Shown: positions 45,125 to 53,784, counted from the stretch's first letter. The stretch: 64,000 nucleotides of DNA from Prevotella sp. (GCA_021636625.1 JAJWLX010000006.1:1-64000); one strand, 5' to 3'. Translations and numbers: made by a program. The notes: generated by a model from the letters alone, not told the origin.

Positions 45125-48043
45125 TTACTTCTTCCCCTTCGGCGCCTTGCTGAATTTATACATCAAATGCAGCATCGCATAGCTTGGCAGCGTATTGTTC
45201 CATTTCTCGGTCTTGCCCTGTCCGCCCACCTCATACACGGTGCTCGAGAGATTCTGAAGAATATCAAAAGCCTCTGCCTTCAGCGTCAGCTTGCCTTTGC
45301 AGAACGAACGGGCTAGCGAGGCATTCCATACCAGATCACTGGTGTTAAACGACTTCTCGCTGTAACCACGCCTGCAATATTCCTTCAGGTCGGTAGAGAG
45401 CGAAATGCCCAGAGGCAAGGTGTAAGTCATGTTGCCACCATACTCAAAATCATAGGCATTCAATTTCTCGAAATTGCTGCGGTCGCTCGTACCATGCTTC
45501 CACTCCACCTTACCACCCAAGTTGATGCTCAACTTGTCTTTCTGATACTTGAAGTACAAACTGTTACCCAACTCAGTTCTGAGCACATAGCAGAGCTGGG
45601 TAGAATTATCGTCGTAAGCTATATCAAAATCCTTGCGACGCAAACCGTTAAACCACAAACGATAATCCAGACGGAACAATCTAGCCTTGTCAAGAGCCAC
45701 ACCATAAGAAGTCGTTGTCCAGAAATCCCAGTTGCCGCCACCACCAATATTATCACTCATATAAGTGTAGCCACCCGTCTGCGAATTATAAGTAGTGCGG
45801 GTACCCACAAGATTGTGATAGAAATTACCCGTAGCGAAGAATCCCACATACTGCTGATTCTTGAGTCCGTTGAAACGGATGTTTACATCGTAATGATGAT
45901 ACAGCGAATTCTCCAGGTCCGGATTGTTCACCCTCACCGCCAGCGGATTCGAATTGTCTCTGTATGGCATGATGCTGAAGAAATCAGGCGTCTGGCTCTG
46001 CATATAATAAGTTAAGCTGATAGACTTCTTATCGTCATAACAACCGTACATGAACGTAGGTCTGAATACCATACGGCTTCTTTTGGCTATCGTGTCGAGA
46101 GCCGATGTGTGGTAATTGATACGCTCCTTTTCTTTAGAAAGACTCAGCGATAGAGTCAGGAACGAAGAAGGAGCATTTCTTTGGAATTCAAGTTCTGCAC
46201 CCGTATCCTTTCTCATCGTCTGATAGCTTCTACTCACATCTTCGTCCATCACCCCCGAAAGCTGCTCCATGTTAGAAGGCAGCGTAGCAAACATCAGTTC
46301 CGGATTGGATATCCAGTCGCCGCCCAGCTCGTCCAGACGGTATTTCAAGCCCTTTACCGATTGATAGGTTTGCTTAAACTTTGGACCAACCAACATCGTC
46401 CACTTAGTATATGGAATTTCTATTCCATACTTAAAGCTGCCTCTTATTTTATATGTGTTCGATCTGCTATCGTTGTAATAGTTACGTAAGTCCTTCTCGC
46501 CCGTCTTGAAATATTCATTGCGGTTCAGGCTGAAAGACTCGTTTGGCTTAGAGCTGGAATAGCTTCCACTCAAGTTCAGTTCGATTCTATCACCCCAAGG
46601 CAACTTATACCATGCCAGAGCTTGCTGACTACCAGTGAAAGCATGCACTTTTGAGCGTGATTGATAGAGCGAACGGTTGGTGATGATGTCGTACAGGCTG
46701 CCACTTACATTCTGTGCAAAGGTAGAATCGATGGTCTGACTGATATCACCCCATCTTTTAGGGTTGGCAGAATAGGTAGCACTACGGTTTGACGATGATG
46801 ACTTTCTGTCGGAGTAGTCGATACGGGTATCCAACCAAACCCCCAACTTCCCATCCACCTGGAAGTTATTATAGAGGTTGAAACTATGGTTATCGCTGCG
46901 CGAATCATTGATACTTCTACTGTAGATATTGCCGGTAGAGGCAAAATTCTCCTGCGAACTGTGGGTCAAGTCATGCGTATTGTCCCAGGCAAACGTAACG
47001 TTTCCCTGCTCTCTTATCTTCTGACTCTTCGATGAAGTATTAAAGTCAACGCCCACTTGGCGGGTAGTCTTTTGTCCCTGCGGACTGTTGGAAGGCGACC
47101 AGTCGCCCTGACTTCCCGGTCGTCTTGTTTCATTCTTGTTATTCAGGTTTCCAAATACCGAGATTCGTGAATTGTCAGTGTAGTAGAGACCGAAGAGACG
47201 AGCCAGGTAGCGGTCTTCGCTTCCCCCCGCCGCCTCCACGTTGGCGATGTATCCACGGGAGTACTCACGCTTCAAGGCCACATCCATCACATAGTCTTTC
47301 TTCTCCATTTCCTTACCCATGAGTCGGCTTTTTTCAGAAGAACGGTCATACACCTTCAGTTCCTTTACGGTATAGTAAGGAAGATTGTCGAGCATCACCT
47401 GGTTCTTCCCCTTGAAGAAGTCTTTTCCGTTAAGGAGCAGATAATCTATCTTTTTGCCGTTTACGTAAATATCGCCATTACTCTTCATTTCGGCTCCCGG
47501 CATCTGTCTTATAAGAGCATCGAGCATGGAGCCATCAGGCACATTGAATGCGCTGGCGTTAAAGACGAGCGTATCGCCACGGTAAGCCAGCTTCACCTTG
47601 GTGCCAGTCACCACCACGTCATCGAGGGCAACATTCTGATTGAATTTCTTCTTGAGCAAAAGCGAAGGAAATAAGAAACTTTTATTGCGTGCTATGTATT
47701 TGATGGTATGATTGATACTGTTCGTCTCATAGCCTTCACACTCTGCCTTGACGATATAAGTAGCGGGACGTGCTGGGACTTGAGTATGATAAAAGAGGTG
47801 TTTTTCCCATCCACTCGTAGTCATGGTATCTATCACGTTGCTGTCCTTGTCCATCACCGTGACAAAGGCCTTCAGATAGGCCTGGGTAAACGAATCTTTC
47901 ACGTCACCATAAATTTCTACTTTATGTTCTTTCTTTTTCTTGTCTTGCTGTTGCTGCAGATTGTACTGATCGTGCAGATTGCCACGAGCATAGGTTGGCA
48001 ATACAGCCATCAAAAACAAGATAATCAAGTTAATAGATTTCAT
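45125..48043 (-). CDS. Outer-membrane beta-barrel receptor-like protein
   Basis: A 972-residue exported outer-membrane protein: signal peptide (MKSINLIILFLMAVLPTYA), a Gln/Lys-rich linker (QQQQDKKKKEHK), a carboxypeptidase-regulatory-like beta domain (about 45-130), a plug-like segment (VALDDVVVTGTKVKLAYRGD, LIRQMPGAEMKSNGDIYVNG) and a long barrel. It is a cousin of the barrel at 10339-12903 but larger. It does not pair with a SusD. Function unknown; size and plug suggest uptake or export of a large ligand. Confidence 0.82.
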   Translation of the reverse strand: MKSINLIILFLMAVLPTYARGNLHDQYNLQQQQDKKKKEHKVEIYGDVKDSFTQAYLKAFVTVMDKDSNVIDTMTTSGWEKHLFYHTQVPARPATYIVKAECEGYETNSINHTIKYIARNKSFLFPSLLLKKKFNQNVALDDVVVTGTKVKLAYRGDTLVFNASAFNVPDGSMLDALIRQMPGAEMKSNGDIYVNGKKIDYLLLNGKDFFKGKNQVMLDNLPYYTVKELKVYDRSSEKSRLMGKEMEKKDYVMDVALKREYSRGYIANVEAAGGSEDRYLARLFGLYYTDNSRISVFGNLNNKNETRRPGSQGDWSPSNSPQGQKTTRQVGVDFNTSSKSQKIREQGNVTFAWDNTHDLTHSSQENFASTGNIYSRSINDSRSDNHSFNLYNNFQVDGKLGVWLDTRIDYSDRKSSSSNRSATYSANPKRWGDISQTIDSTFAQNVSGSLYDIITNRSLYQSRSKVHAFTGSQQALAWYKLPWGDRIELNLSGSYSSSKPNESFSLNRNEYFKTGEKDLRNYYNDSRSNTYKIRGSFKYGIEIPYTKWTMLVGPKFKQTYQSVKGLKYRLDELGGDWISNPELMFATLPSNMEQLSGVMDEDVSRSYQTMRKDTGAELEFQRNAPSSFLTLSLSLSKEKERINYHTSALDTIAKRSRMVFRPTFMYGCYDDKKSISLTYYMQSQTPDFFSIMPYRDNSNPLAVRVNNPDLENSLYHHYDVNIRFNGLKNQQYVGFFATGNFYHNLVGTRTTYNSQTGGYTYMSDNIGGGGNWDFWTTTSYGVALDKARLFRLDYRLWFNGLRRKDFDIAYDDNSTQLCYVLRTELGNSLYFKYQKDKLSINLGGKVEWKHGTSDRSNFEKLNAYDFEYGGNMTYTLPLGISLSTDLKEYCRRGYSEKSFNTSDLVWNASLARSFCKGKLTLKAEAFDILQNLSSTVYEVGGQGKTEKWNNTLPSYAMLHLMYKFSKAPKGKK

Positions 48044-48128
48044 ATTTTACCATTTTAGTTATTATTCACCACATTCTTTCATCTACCGTATTGCCCCCAT
48101 CAGGCAGCCAATATACTGATAGATTTTG

Positions 48129-48136
48129 CAAAGATA
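48129..48136 (-). promoter_or_regulatory. -7 box of the outer-membrane barrel gene
   Basis: The minus strand reads TATCTTTG followed by CA, 86 nt before the start codon. Confidence 0.55.
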
Positions 48137-48348
48137 CAGTTTTTATGTTAGAATGTAGCATAATCGCCTGCATTTTAGGCATTATTATCTTTTTTATTAT
48201 AGGTATAAAGTGCACTGAATAGAGTGCAATTTTCTAAAATTGCATTATAATTGCCAAAAACTAGCAGATAATCTGCGCTTACTTTGATAATGCAAGAAGC
48301 CTCAAGCTTGACCTTTTTTGTTAATCAAGACTGTTTTAACCCGATAAT

Positions 48349-48376
48349 TTAACATAAATCTAACAATAAACTTACA
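48349..48376 (+). promoter_or_regulatory. Three 11-bp direct repeats (response-regulator box), site 1
   Basis: YTWAC elements TTAAC, CTAAC and CTTAC start at 48349, 48360 and 48371, exactly 11 bp apart. The last ends 22 nt before the -7 box TATATTTG. OmpR-type regulators bind such one-turn direct repeats. No -33 box is present, so activation is likely. Confidence 0.7.
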
Positions 48377-48397
48377 CTCGGTTTTGCAAAAACATGC

Positions 48398-48405
48398 TAT
48401 ATTTG
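48398..48405 (+). promoter_or_regulatory. -7 box of the small membrane protein gene
   Basis: TATATTTG followed by CAC, 25 nt before the ATG at 48430. The start is placed there because an upstream in-frame ATG (48394) overlaps this box. Confidence 0.65.
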
Positions 48406-48429
48406 CACTCGAATAAAAAAAATAAAAAT

Positions 48430-48783
48430 ATGAATAAATCAAACCCAAGAACAGTCCTGAAAAAAAATGTTCTACTCAGCTATACATTGAGCATGATAGT
48501 ATTCTCATGCATTGTAATGGGCTTTTCAAAAGACTTTGCTATCATATATTGTTCAGCCACACTTGCAAGCGTATGTACTTTTTTCTATAAAAAACATAGA
48601 ACAGTTAATTGGATACTCTTATCCTTTGCACTGATGAGTACCTATACTCTTTTCATTAGAGCAAAGACTTTTACAACTATAAAAGAAATAATGATTCCAT
48701 CCCTTGCAATCTGTGGATTATCATTTATAATTATGTGGTGTTCCTGTTGTCTTAAAAAGATTTTAAGAAAGAGACAACATTGA
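48430..48783 (+). CDS. Small polytopic membrane protein near the two-component system
   Basis: 117 residues from the ATG at 48430, with about four hydrophobic segments (near 15-35, 40-55, 65-80 and 90-110), a Cys-rich last helix (MWCSCCLKKI) and a basic tail (KKILRKRQH). I recognise no family. Its promoter carries the same three-repeat box as the 39-residue gene at 51047-51166, so both probably belong to the regulon of the adjacent response regulator. Confidence 0.7.
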   Translation: MNKSNPRTVLKKNVLLSYTLSMIVFSCIVMGFSKDFAIIYCSATLASVCTFFYKKHRTVNWILLSFALMSTYTLFIRAKTFTTIKEIMIPSLAICGLSFIIMWCSCCLKKILRKRQH

Positions 48784-48900
48784 AAATGTAGTTTGGATAA
48801 GTTTTCGTTTGCGTTACTGTAACAATTGCAAACAAGACATTTATTTTTTGTCCATGCAAAAAATTCTAAGTATAAATGATCATAATTAAAAATAATTATG

Positions 48901-48908
48901 TATCTTTG
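48901..48908 (+). promoter_or_regulatory. -7 box of the response regulator gene
   Basis: TATCTTTG, 26 nt before the ATG at 48935. It lies over the first codon of a longer reading frame, which supports the shorter start. Confidence 0.6.
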
Positions 48909-48934
48909 TGCTAAGAATAAAATTGCAAACAACT

Positions 48935-49645
48935 ATGGCAGACATAAAATTACTCCTGGTGGAAGATGACAAGAATCTTGCCTTTATGGAGAAGAACACG
49001 TTAGAAGATATTGTTGGCGGTTATGAAATCGTAACCGCAAGCAATGGTAAAGATGGTATCAAGGCATGGGAATCATTCAAGCCAGATGTTATCATTTCAG
49101 ATATTGATATGCCTATTATGAACGGCATTGATATGGTAAAGTATATTCGCGAACTGGATGGTGAAACCATCATTATGTTCACGACTAACTTTACAGCACC
49201 ATCCAAACTGAAAGAGGGGTACGAAGCTGGGGTAGATGAATATATCAAGAAACCATTTGTTCCAGAGGAACTTGATTGTCACATCAAGGCTCTACTGAAA
49301 CTCAAAGGAGGCCTAATGAGGCGTAATGTATCAAATTGCATTAAGATTGGCAAGCATACCTTAGACCCAGAACATTCTTGCCTAAAAGACGAAGCTGGAA
49401 TCATCTGTTTAAAACTGAACAAACAAGAAACCAAGACCTTGGAGCTGCTTGCCAAGAATAAAAATATGATCATCAAACGAGAGATTATACAAAACACGCT
49501 ATGGGGGAGTATCGAGAAAGATTTCTATCTTGCCCGGCGTCTAGATGTTATCATAACGAGTCTTCGCAAATATCTGCAAATAGACCCTTTCGTCCAGATA
49601 GAAACTACACGTGGGGTTGGCTTTTCATTGATAGAATCTATCTAA
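48935..49645 (+). CDS. OmpR/PhoB-type response regulator
   Basis: 236 residues from MADIKLLLVEDDKN. Receiver domain with the acidic pair in VEDD, phospho-acceptor Asp56 in VIISDIDMP, the switch Thr in MFTTN and Lys in YIKKPF; C-terminal winged helix (about 140-236: LNKQETKTLELLAKNKN, RRLDVIITSLRKYL, GVGFSLI). The partner kinase is encoded convergently and the two stop codons overlap by 8 bp. The likely targets are the three-repeat 11-bp boxes at 48349, 50994 and 51246. Confidence 0.95.
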   Translation: MADIKLLLVEDDKNLAFMEKNTLEDIVGGYEIVTASNGKDGIKAWESFKPDVIISDIDMPIMNGIDMVKYIRELDGETIIMFTTNFTAPSKLKEGYEAGVDEYIKKPFVPEELDCHIKALLKLKGGLMRRNVSNCIKIGKHTLDPEHSCLKDEAGIICLKLNKQETKTLELLAKNKNMIIKREIIQNTLWGSIEKDFYLARRLDVIITSLRKYLQIDPFVQIETTRGVGFSLIESI

Positions 49646-50969
49646 TTCTTCTTCGCCCCTCATAACTATCATTCTGATCTGGTAAGAATATTGTGAACTC
49701 GGTATATTTACCGAGTTCGCTATCTACTGAAACCATACCACCATGAGCTTCTATAACATGAAGTACATAGTTTAAACCTAATCCAAATCCTGGAGCTCCT
49801 CCTTTAGAGAATGTGCGTTTAGAGGCGGAAGCTCGCTCAAATTTATCAAAGATAATCCGTTGGTCTTCTTTGGATATACCTATACCATTATCCTTCACAC
49901 GAATATTTACTCCTTTTTCTACTCTGTAAGAAAATATTTCAATATGGACTGAATTACTTGAATATTTTATAGAGTTATCTATTAGATTATAAAAAACTTC
50001 CCCTAAATATTCTTTATCAGCAAACACCTGCAATTCATTTATAAAATTCTTGAATGTAACTTCTTTTTTTGTGTGTACTTCAAAATTACCTTCTATATTT
50101 TTTAAGAGCTGTTCTAAGTCAAAAATCGTCTTATTTAGCATAAGTTTACCAGATTCGAACTTAGAAATAGTAAGGATTCTGTTTATTAATTGATATAAAT
50201 GTTTATTCTCATTTCTTATAACTGTTAGATATTTTGTTCTCAACTGTTTATTTTCTCCAACAGTAGGAATGGTAAGTGCATTAATACCCATACTAATAGT
50301 TGCCAATGGAGTTTTCATATCATGTATCATTGCATAACTAAAATCCTTTTGTATTCTTGCATTTTCTTCTTGGGTTCGAATAATTGCTACTTGTTTCATA
50401 ACGCATACAAATGCCAAAAAACAAAGAATGAAACTGATTAAAACGAGAAGTCCTAGTTCATGAAAATACAAAGCAAAAGGGTTTACAAATTCTATTTGAA
50501 TGCCTTGTGAACCATTTATCCTTGTTGGGATAATTTCAGATTTTATGGCTCCTATCAAATTGGCATGAAAACTTTGATTTTTAAAAACAATTATTTTTCT
50601 CTTGTTAGTTACTTTATATAGTACATAGGTATTAGGCATCTTACTTTGCTTGATATTTTTATTAAGTATCTTTGCTAATTGTTGAAAATCAACATCCTTA
50701 TGGCATAAATTGTATATGCCATTATTAATATATTCATAATTATCGTATTTGGGATTCGATTTATTAGAACCTTGAATTTGAGTATCTGGGGGTATATTCG
50801 TAAATCTGCTGTCTAACTCCTCAAAGAGACATTGAATAAAGAAATCATTTACTTCTGTTGTCAACTTATTTACAGCCACACTAAAAGAATTATACAACCA
50901 TATGGTTTGCAATAAAAATACTGCAAATATAGTAGCAATCGTAAGATTTTTATATCCATTAACTTTCAT
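49638..50969 (-). CDS. Sensor histidine kinase
   Basis: 443 residues from the ATG at 50969. Two transmembrane segments (about 10-28 and 172-192) flank a periplasmic domain of about 140 residues. The catalytic core has His216 in MIHDMKTPLATI, the N box FYNLIDNSIKYS, G1 VKDNGIGISKED and G2 GFGLGLNYV. The arrangement fits the RprX-like kinases of Bacteroidota. It faces the response regulator tail to tail with overlapping ends, so full-length transcripts are antisense to each other there. The -7 box lies only 6 nt before this start, implying a very short leader. Confidence 0.93.
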   Translation of the reverse strand: MKVNGYKNLTIATIFAVFLLQTIWLYNSFSVAVNKLTTEVNDFFIQCLFEELDSRFTNIPPDTQIQGSNKSNPKYDNYEYINNGIYNLCHKDVDFQQLAKILNKNIKQSKMPNTYVLYKVTNKRKIIVFKNQSFHANLIGAIKSEIIPTRINGSQGIQIEFVNPFALYFHELGLLVLISFILCFLAFVCVMKQVAIIRTQEENARIQKDFSYAMIHDMKTPLATISMGINALTIPTVGENKQLRTKYLTVIRNENKHLYQLINRILTISKFESGKLMLNKTIFDLEQLLKNIEGNFEVHTKKEVTFKNFINELQVFADKEYLGEVFYNLIDNSIKYSSNSVHIEIFSYRVEKGVNIRVKDNGIGISKEDQRIIFDKFERASASKRTFSKGGAPGFGLGLNYVLHVIEAHGGMVSVDSELGKYTEFTIFLPDQNDSYEGRRRIR

Positions 50970-50975
50970 AATATG

Positions 50976-51022
50976 CAAAAGTACGAATAAAAACTAACAT
51001 AAACCTAACATACAACTAACAT
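50976..51022 (-). promoter_or_regulatory. Kinase promoter with three 11-bp repeats, site 2
   Basis: The minus strand reads TACTTTTG (50983-50976), almost touching the start codon. CTAACAT on the plus strand starts at 50994, 51005 and 51016, exactly 11 bp apart. Relative to transcription the elements run opposite to those at sites 1 and 3 and lie closer (10 nt) to the -7 box, so they may repress or autoregulate. Confidence 0.65.
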
Positions 51023-51046
51023 TTAACGTTTTTAAAACTTTGTACC

Positions 51047-51166
51047 TTAAACCACAGCATCACTTATTTCATGAGTAAGAAGATAAACATAACACAACAG
51101 TATTACTCCCCCACAAACAAAGTGTTTCTTTATATTCGCTTTCACTTTTAATCCTTTTGTATTCAT
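51047..51166 (-). CDS. 39-residue single-pass membrane peptide
   Basis: A short gene on the minus strand, ATG at 51166 and stop at 51047. The product is MNTKGLKVKANIKKHFVCGG followed by VILLCYVYLLTHEISDAVV: a basic N-terminus, one hydrophobic segment with two cysteines, and a short acidic tail. The promoter box at 51216-51223 and the three-repeat operator at 51246-51272 are placed exactly as at site 1, giving a leader of about 45 nt. I recognise no family. It could be a small regulator or accessory of the neighbouring kinase. Confidence 0.55.
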   Translation of the reverse strand: MNTKGLKVKANIKKHFVCGGVILLCYVYLLTHEISDAVV

Positions 51167-51215
51167 GACAAACAATATTTAATTATAAAACATAACACGA
51201 AATATATCCTGTGTA

Positions 51216-51272
51216 CAAAATTACTCTTACTTTTGAAAATATCAGGTTAATAATTTGTTAGTTTTAGGTTAG
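51216..51272 (-). promoter_or_regulatory. Promoter with three 11-bp repeats, site 3
   Basis: The minus strand reads TAATTTTG (51223-51216). GTTAA/GTTAG on the plus strand start at 51246, 51257 and 51268, exactly 11 bp apart; on the coding strand they are CTAAC, CTAAC and TTAAC, with 22 nt between the last and the -7 box, the same spacing as at site 1. Confidence 0.7.
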
Positions 51273-51308
51273 AAAAATATCTCCGATACACATTCTTGTT
51301 CCAAAGAG

Positions 51309-51348
51309 GGTGTGTCAGGGCGTCCTCAGCTGTGACTTATGACACACC
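51309..51348 (-). terminator. Hairpin after the DUF6078-like gene
   Basis: GGTGTGTCA (51309-51317) pairs with TGACACACC (51340-51348). It lies 56 bp past the stop of the minus-strand gene. The T-run is weak, so termination is inferred. It resembles the hairpin at 45084-45105. Confidence 0.5.
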
Positions 51349-51403
51349 ATCTTCCTCAAATTATATAAAGTTCACCTCCAAAAACACGCAGATTATTCTG
51401 CGC

Positions 51404-51823
51404 TTACTTCTCTACCAGCACATCCTGCTCCTCGTAGCTGTCAAACCCCAGACTGAGGTCGGCACCTCTTTCCTTGAAAATCTCCAGGAGTTCTGCCTGC
51501 ATCTGAGGATTGAGAGGGAATTCGCCATTCCTTGCCTTGTAGAAACGGCGCTGGGTGAATGGCGTATATACGTTCAGATATTTGGCATTGCCCGATGGGA
51601 TGGATTTGCAGAGACGGATGAAACCTCTTGCCCAGCGCTGACGTTCGGAAACGAGATGATAAGGACAGACTTCTCCCTCTACCTGGAGAAGATCGGTATT
51701 CAAGACCATGAAGGAAGCTTCTTCAGCCTTTGCCTTCTGATAATTGGCGTAGCGGGCACAGGTGTTGCTACGGCTGCAGGATGCCAACGGGCATGTAATG
51801 TTGTAAGGAATGTACTTGTTCAT
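51404..51823 (-). CDS. Small Cys-containing protein (DUF6078-like)
   Basis: A 139-residue cytoplasmic protein with four cysteines in its first 53 residues (CPLASC, TCARY, VCPYHL), which could bind metal, and a segment GNAKYLNVYTPFTQRRFYKA. From memory it resembles DUF6078 proteins of Bacteroides and Prevotella, of unknown function. It lies next to a VapE-like gene in repeat-rich DNA, as such proteins often do in accessory regions. No signal peptide. Confidence 0.7.
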   Translation of the reverse strand: MNKYIPYNITCPLASCSRSNTCARYANYQKAKAEEASFMVLNTDLLQVEGEVCPYHLVSERQRWARGFIRLCKSIPSGNAKYLNVYTPFTQRRFYKARNGEFPLNPQMQAELLEIFKERGADLSLGFDSYEEQDVLVEK

Positions 51824-52173
51824 ATTTGCGTGATGTTTTAAAAGTTATTCTATAGTCTCATATATAATAAGATGAGGAGGGTACTTTCGATTATTGCCTC
51901 ACTACGGCACAATATTGCCCTTTACCAGGGCAATATCTTGCCATTGCCAGGCACGAAACGATACGTCGGGAGATAGAGCACGAAACAATACGTCGGGAGA
52001 TAGAAAAACCTTACTCTCCATTTTACTCTTCACTCTTCACAGATTAGCCTGAAACCCCGATAAACACTGGGGTTGCGAGAGGTGAAGAGTGGTCGACCAC
52101 TCTTCACAACTCTTCACCACTCTTCACACCTTCCGGTTGAGAAAAGGCTCCCCACGGTTTATCCCCGTTTTTC
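51824..52173. repeat. 350-bp repeat-rich region 3' of the VapE-like gene
   Basis: It contains a hairpin (51912-51936, ATATTGCCCT / AGGGCAATAT), an exact-length 27-bp tandem duplication (51951-51977 and 51978-52004, GCACGAAACRATACGTCGGG then AGATAGA), and a GTGAAGAGT cluster ending near 52128. The cluster includes a perfect 26-bp palindrome at 52082-52107 with half GTGAAGAGTGG. No gene is visible. Confidence 0.8.
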
Positions 52174-53457
52174 TCAAGCCGAGAGAGCGAGGAGCTGATA
52201 GGCCTGTCCGTTTCTGGTATGCTTGCTCTTGCATCCCATAAACTTGAGGGCTTGACCTATCTTGATCTTCGTGCTCAAATTTCCCACCAGCATAGGATAT
52301 TGCAGATGAAGTACATCGAAAACCTCGGAACAAACCATCCATTTGCCTTCCTCTTCCTCTGCCGGCATTCGGAAACAGTAGCTGATCATGGTCTCCAGAT
52401 CATCCACCTTGAAGAAAGGCTGATTGAATTCCTGGATGCGTGCCACCTCATCATTGGTGAACCAATAAGGGGTCTGCTTATCACGAAGCTCATACATCAT
52501 TTGTGCATAGAGCTGGTCATAATTGATGACCGAACTGTTGTCTATAAACTCCCCATCGGGAACTCGAAGACAGAGGTAGCGGCGACTTCCCGTCGGGTCG
52601 CAGAGAGGATGCTCATCGTTGGTGGTTGCCAGAAAAGAGGCGTATCTTCTGCGGTCTGCCTGACTCTTGCCGAAGATAGGGCGACCATTCACCTTTACCT
52701 TCGAAAGCGTCTGCTTCAGCTTGCCCTGCTGGGCAACGGTAATGTTGGCAAGCTCATCAATGTTCACCAGAAGATTATGGGTGAGTGCCATTTCTGAATC
52801 AAACTTGTTGCCGAAGTTGATGTGGTCGAGGAAATACTGACGAAGTTCCTCGGGCAGCAGTCGGACGGCGAAGGTACTTTTTCCGCAACCCTGCTGACCG
52901 ATAAGCACCGGTACGGCTTCATTACCGTGCAGCATATCCATCTGCAGCCAATGGGCTACTGCCGAACGGAACCAGGTGGCACACCAGCCAAGCTGTTCGC
53001 TGGTCAACCCCGGAATTCTGCCGAAAAGAGCAGCCACATGGTTCTTGCCATCCCATTTCGGCAACTTGTTCATGTATTCCTGGATAGGGTCGAAGACGGG
53101 AACGGCATCCGACTTGATGTACTCCTCTATGTCCTGTCTTGGCGACTTCTTCTCGCCGATTCCCAATTTCTTGGCGCGGCGAACGATGGAGTTGAAAGCC
53201 TCAGCTGTAAGAACCTTCCAGTTCTTCTCCTCAGGGCTCTCCTCCTTCTTCGGATTCTCCCCCTTCTTCTCCAACTCCTTCTCCTCGGAATTCTCCATCT
53301 CCTCTTCAGGCTTGATGCAGAAGAACTCGGTCTTTCCGTTCAAAACATTTCTGCGGAAGAGGTAAAACTCCTCCAGAAAGCTCTCTACCTGGTAGATTGC
53401 TGATTGATTACCTGCCATCATAGATGACTTCAAATTACTTTTTGTTTCCATAATCAT
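52174..53457 (-). CDS. VapE/BT4734-type P-loop primase-helicase-like protein
   Basis: About 427 residues from the ATG at 53457; an ATG at 53451 is also possible. The N-terminus is polar, with an acidic/Lys-Glu-rich stretch (about 55-85). The VapE-like ATPase core has Walker A LIGQQGCGKSTF, Walker B VNIDELANI and the FLATTNDEHPLCDPTGSRRYL segment. The C-terminal part (from about 345) resembles DUF3874. Such proteins act in replication of mobile elements or as orphan genes in Bacteroidota. No integrase or phage gene adjoins it, but both flanks carry GTGAAGAGT repeats. Confidence 0.85.
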   Translation of the reverse strand: MIMETKSNLKSSMMAGNQSAIYQVESFLEEFYLFRRNVLNGKTEFFCIKPEEEMENSEEKELEKKGENPKKEESPEEKNWKVLTAEAFNSIVRRAKKLGIGEKKSPRQDIEEYIKSDAVPVFDPIQEYMNKLPKWDGKNHVAALFGRIPGLTSEQLGWCATWFRSAVAHWLQMDMLHGNEAVPVLIGQQGCGKSTFAVRLLPEELRQYFLDHINFGNKFDSEMALTHNLLVNIDELANITVAQQGKLKQTLSKVKVNGRPIFGKSQADRRRYASFLATTNDEHPLCDPTGSRRYLCLRVPDGEFIDNSSVINYDQLYAQMMYELRDKQTPYWFTNDEVARIQEFNQPFFKVDDLETMISYCFRMPAEEEEGKWMVCSEVFDVLHLQYPMLVGNLSTKIKIGQALKFMGCKSKHTRNGQAYQLLALSA

Positions 53458-53507
53458 GGTTTTAAAATTATTAATTAATGTGTGATTCACCCTCAAATTT
53501 GATGAGG

Positions 53508-53537
53508 GTGAAGAGCGGTGAAGAGTGGTGAAGAGTC
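53508..53537. repeat. Three tandem 10-bp GTGAAGAGYG repeats (iteron-like)
   Basis: GTGAAGAGCG, GTGAAGAGTG and GTGAAGAGTC run head to tail, followed by an inverted CACTCTTCAC (53553-53562) and further GTGAAGAGT copies at about 53593-53610. The same 9-mer recurs on the other side of the VapE-like gene. Confidence 0.85.
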
Positions 53538-53784
53538 GGCAGCCACTCTTCACGCATCTAAACAACTGTATATTAGTTACTTACGATGCATTTGTGAAGA
53601 GTGAAGAGTGTTTTAGAAAGTAGCTTTCTATCCACCGCCGCCTGAATCTTCCATCCAGTCTTCTCATCTCCGGATGCAAAGATACACAAAAGGAGAATCG
53701 TTTTCCAAATTTTCCCGCCTTTCCCACGCTCATTCCGCTCCATTTGGGAAAAATCCCAAGGGGTTATGGGAAAAGGCGTGGGAA

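Larger units (their letters stand above)
48044..48429. other. 386-bp divergent region before the small membrane protein gene
   Basis: It holds the -7 box of the barrel gene (48129-48136), an AATCTGCGC palindrome near 48266-48279, the three-copy 11-bp repeat (48349-48376) and the -7 box of the small membrane protein gene (48398-48405). No gene is visible. Confidence 0.7.

Noticed and set aside
48935..48935. Longer start for the response regulator at 48908
   Set aside because: That codon lies on the last base of the TATCTTTG box, so it would precede the transcript start; the ATG at 48935 gives a normal receiver N-terminus.
51296..51841. 181-codon plus-strand frame over the DUF6078-like gene
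   Set aside because: It runs through the hairpin at 51309-51348 and lacks a promoter; the minus-strand frame has conserved-looking Cys spacing and better codon use.
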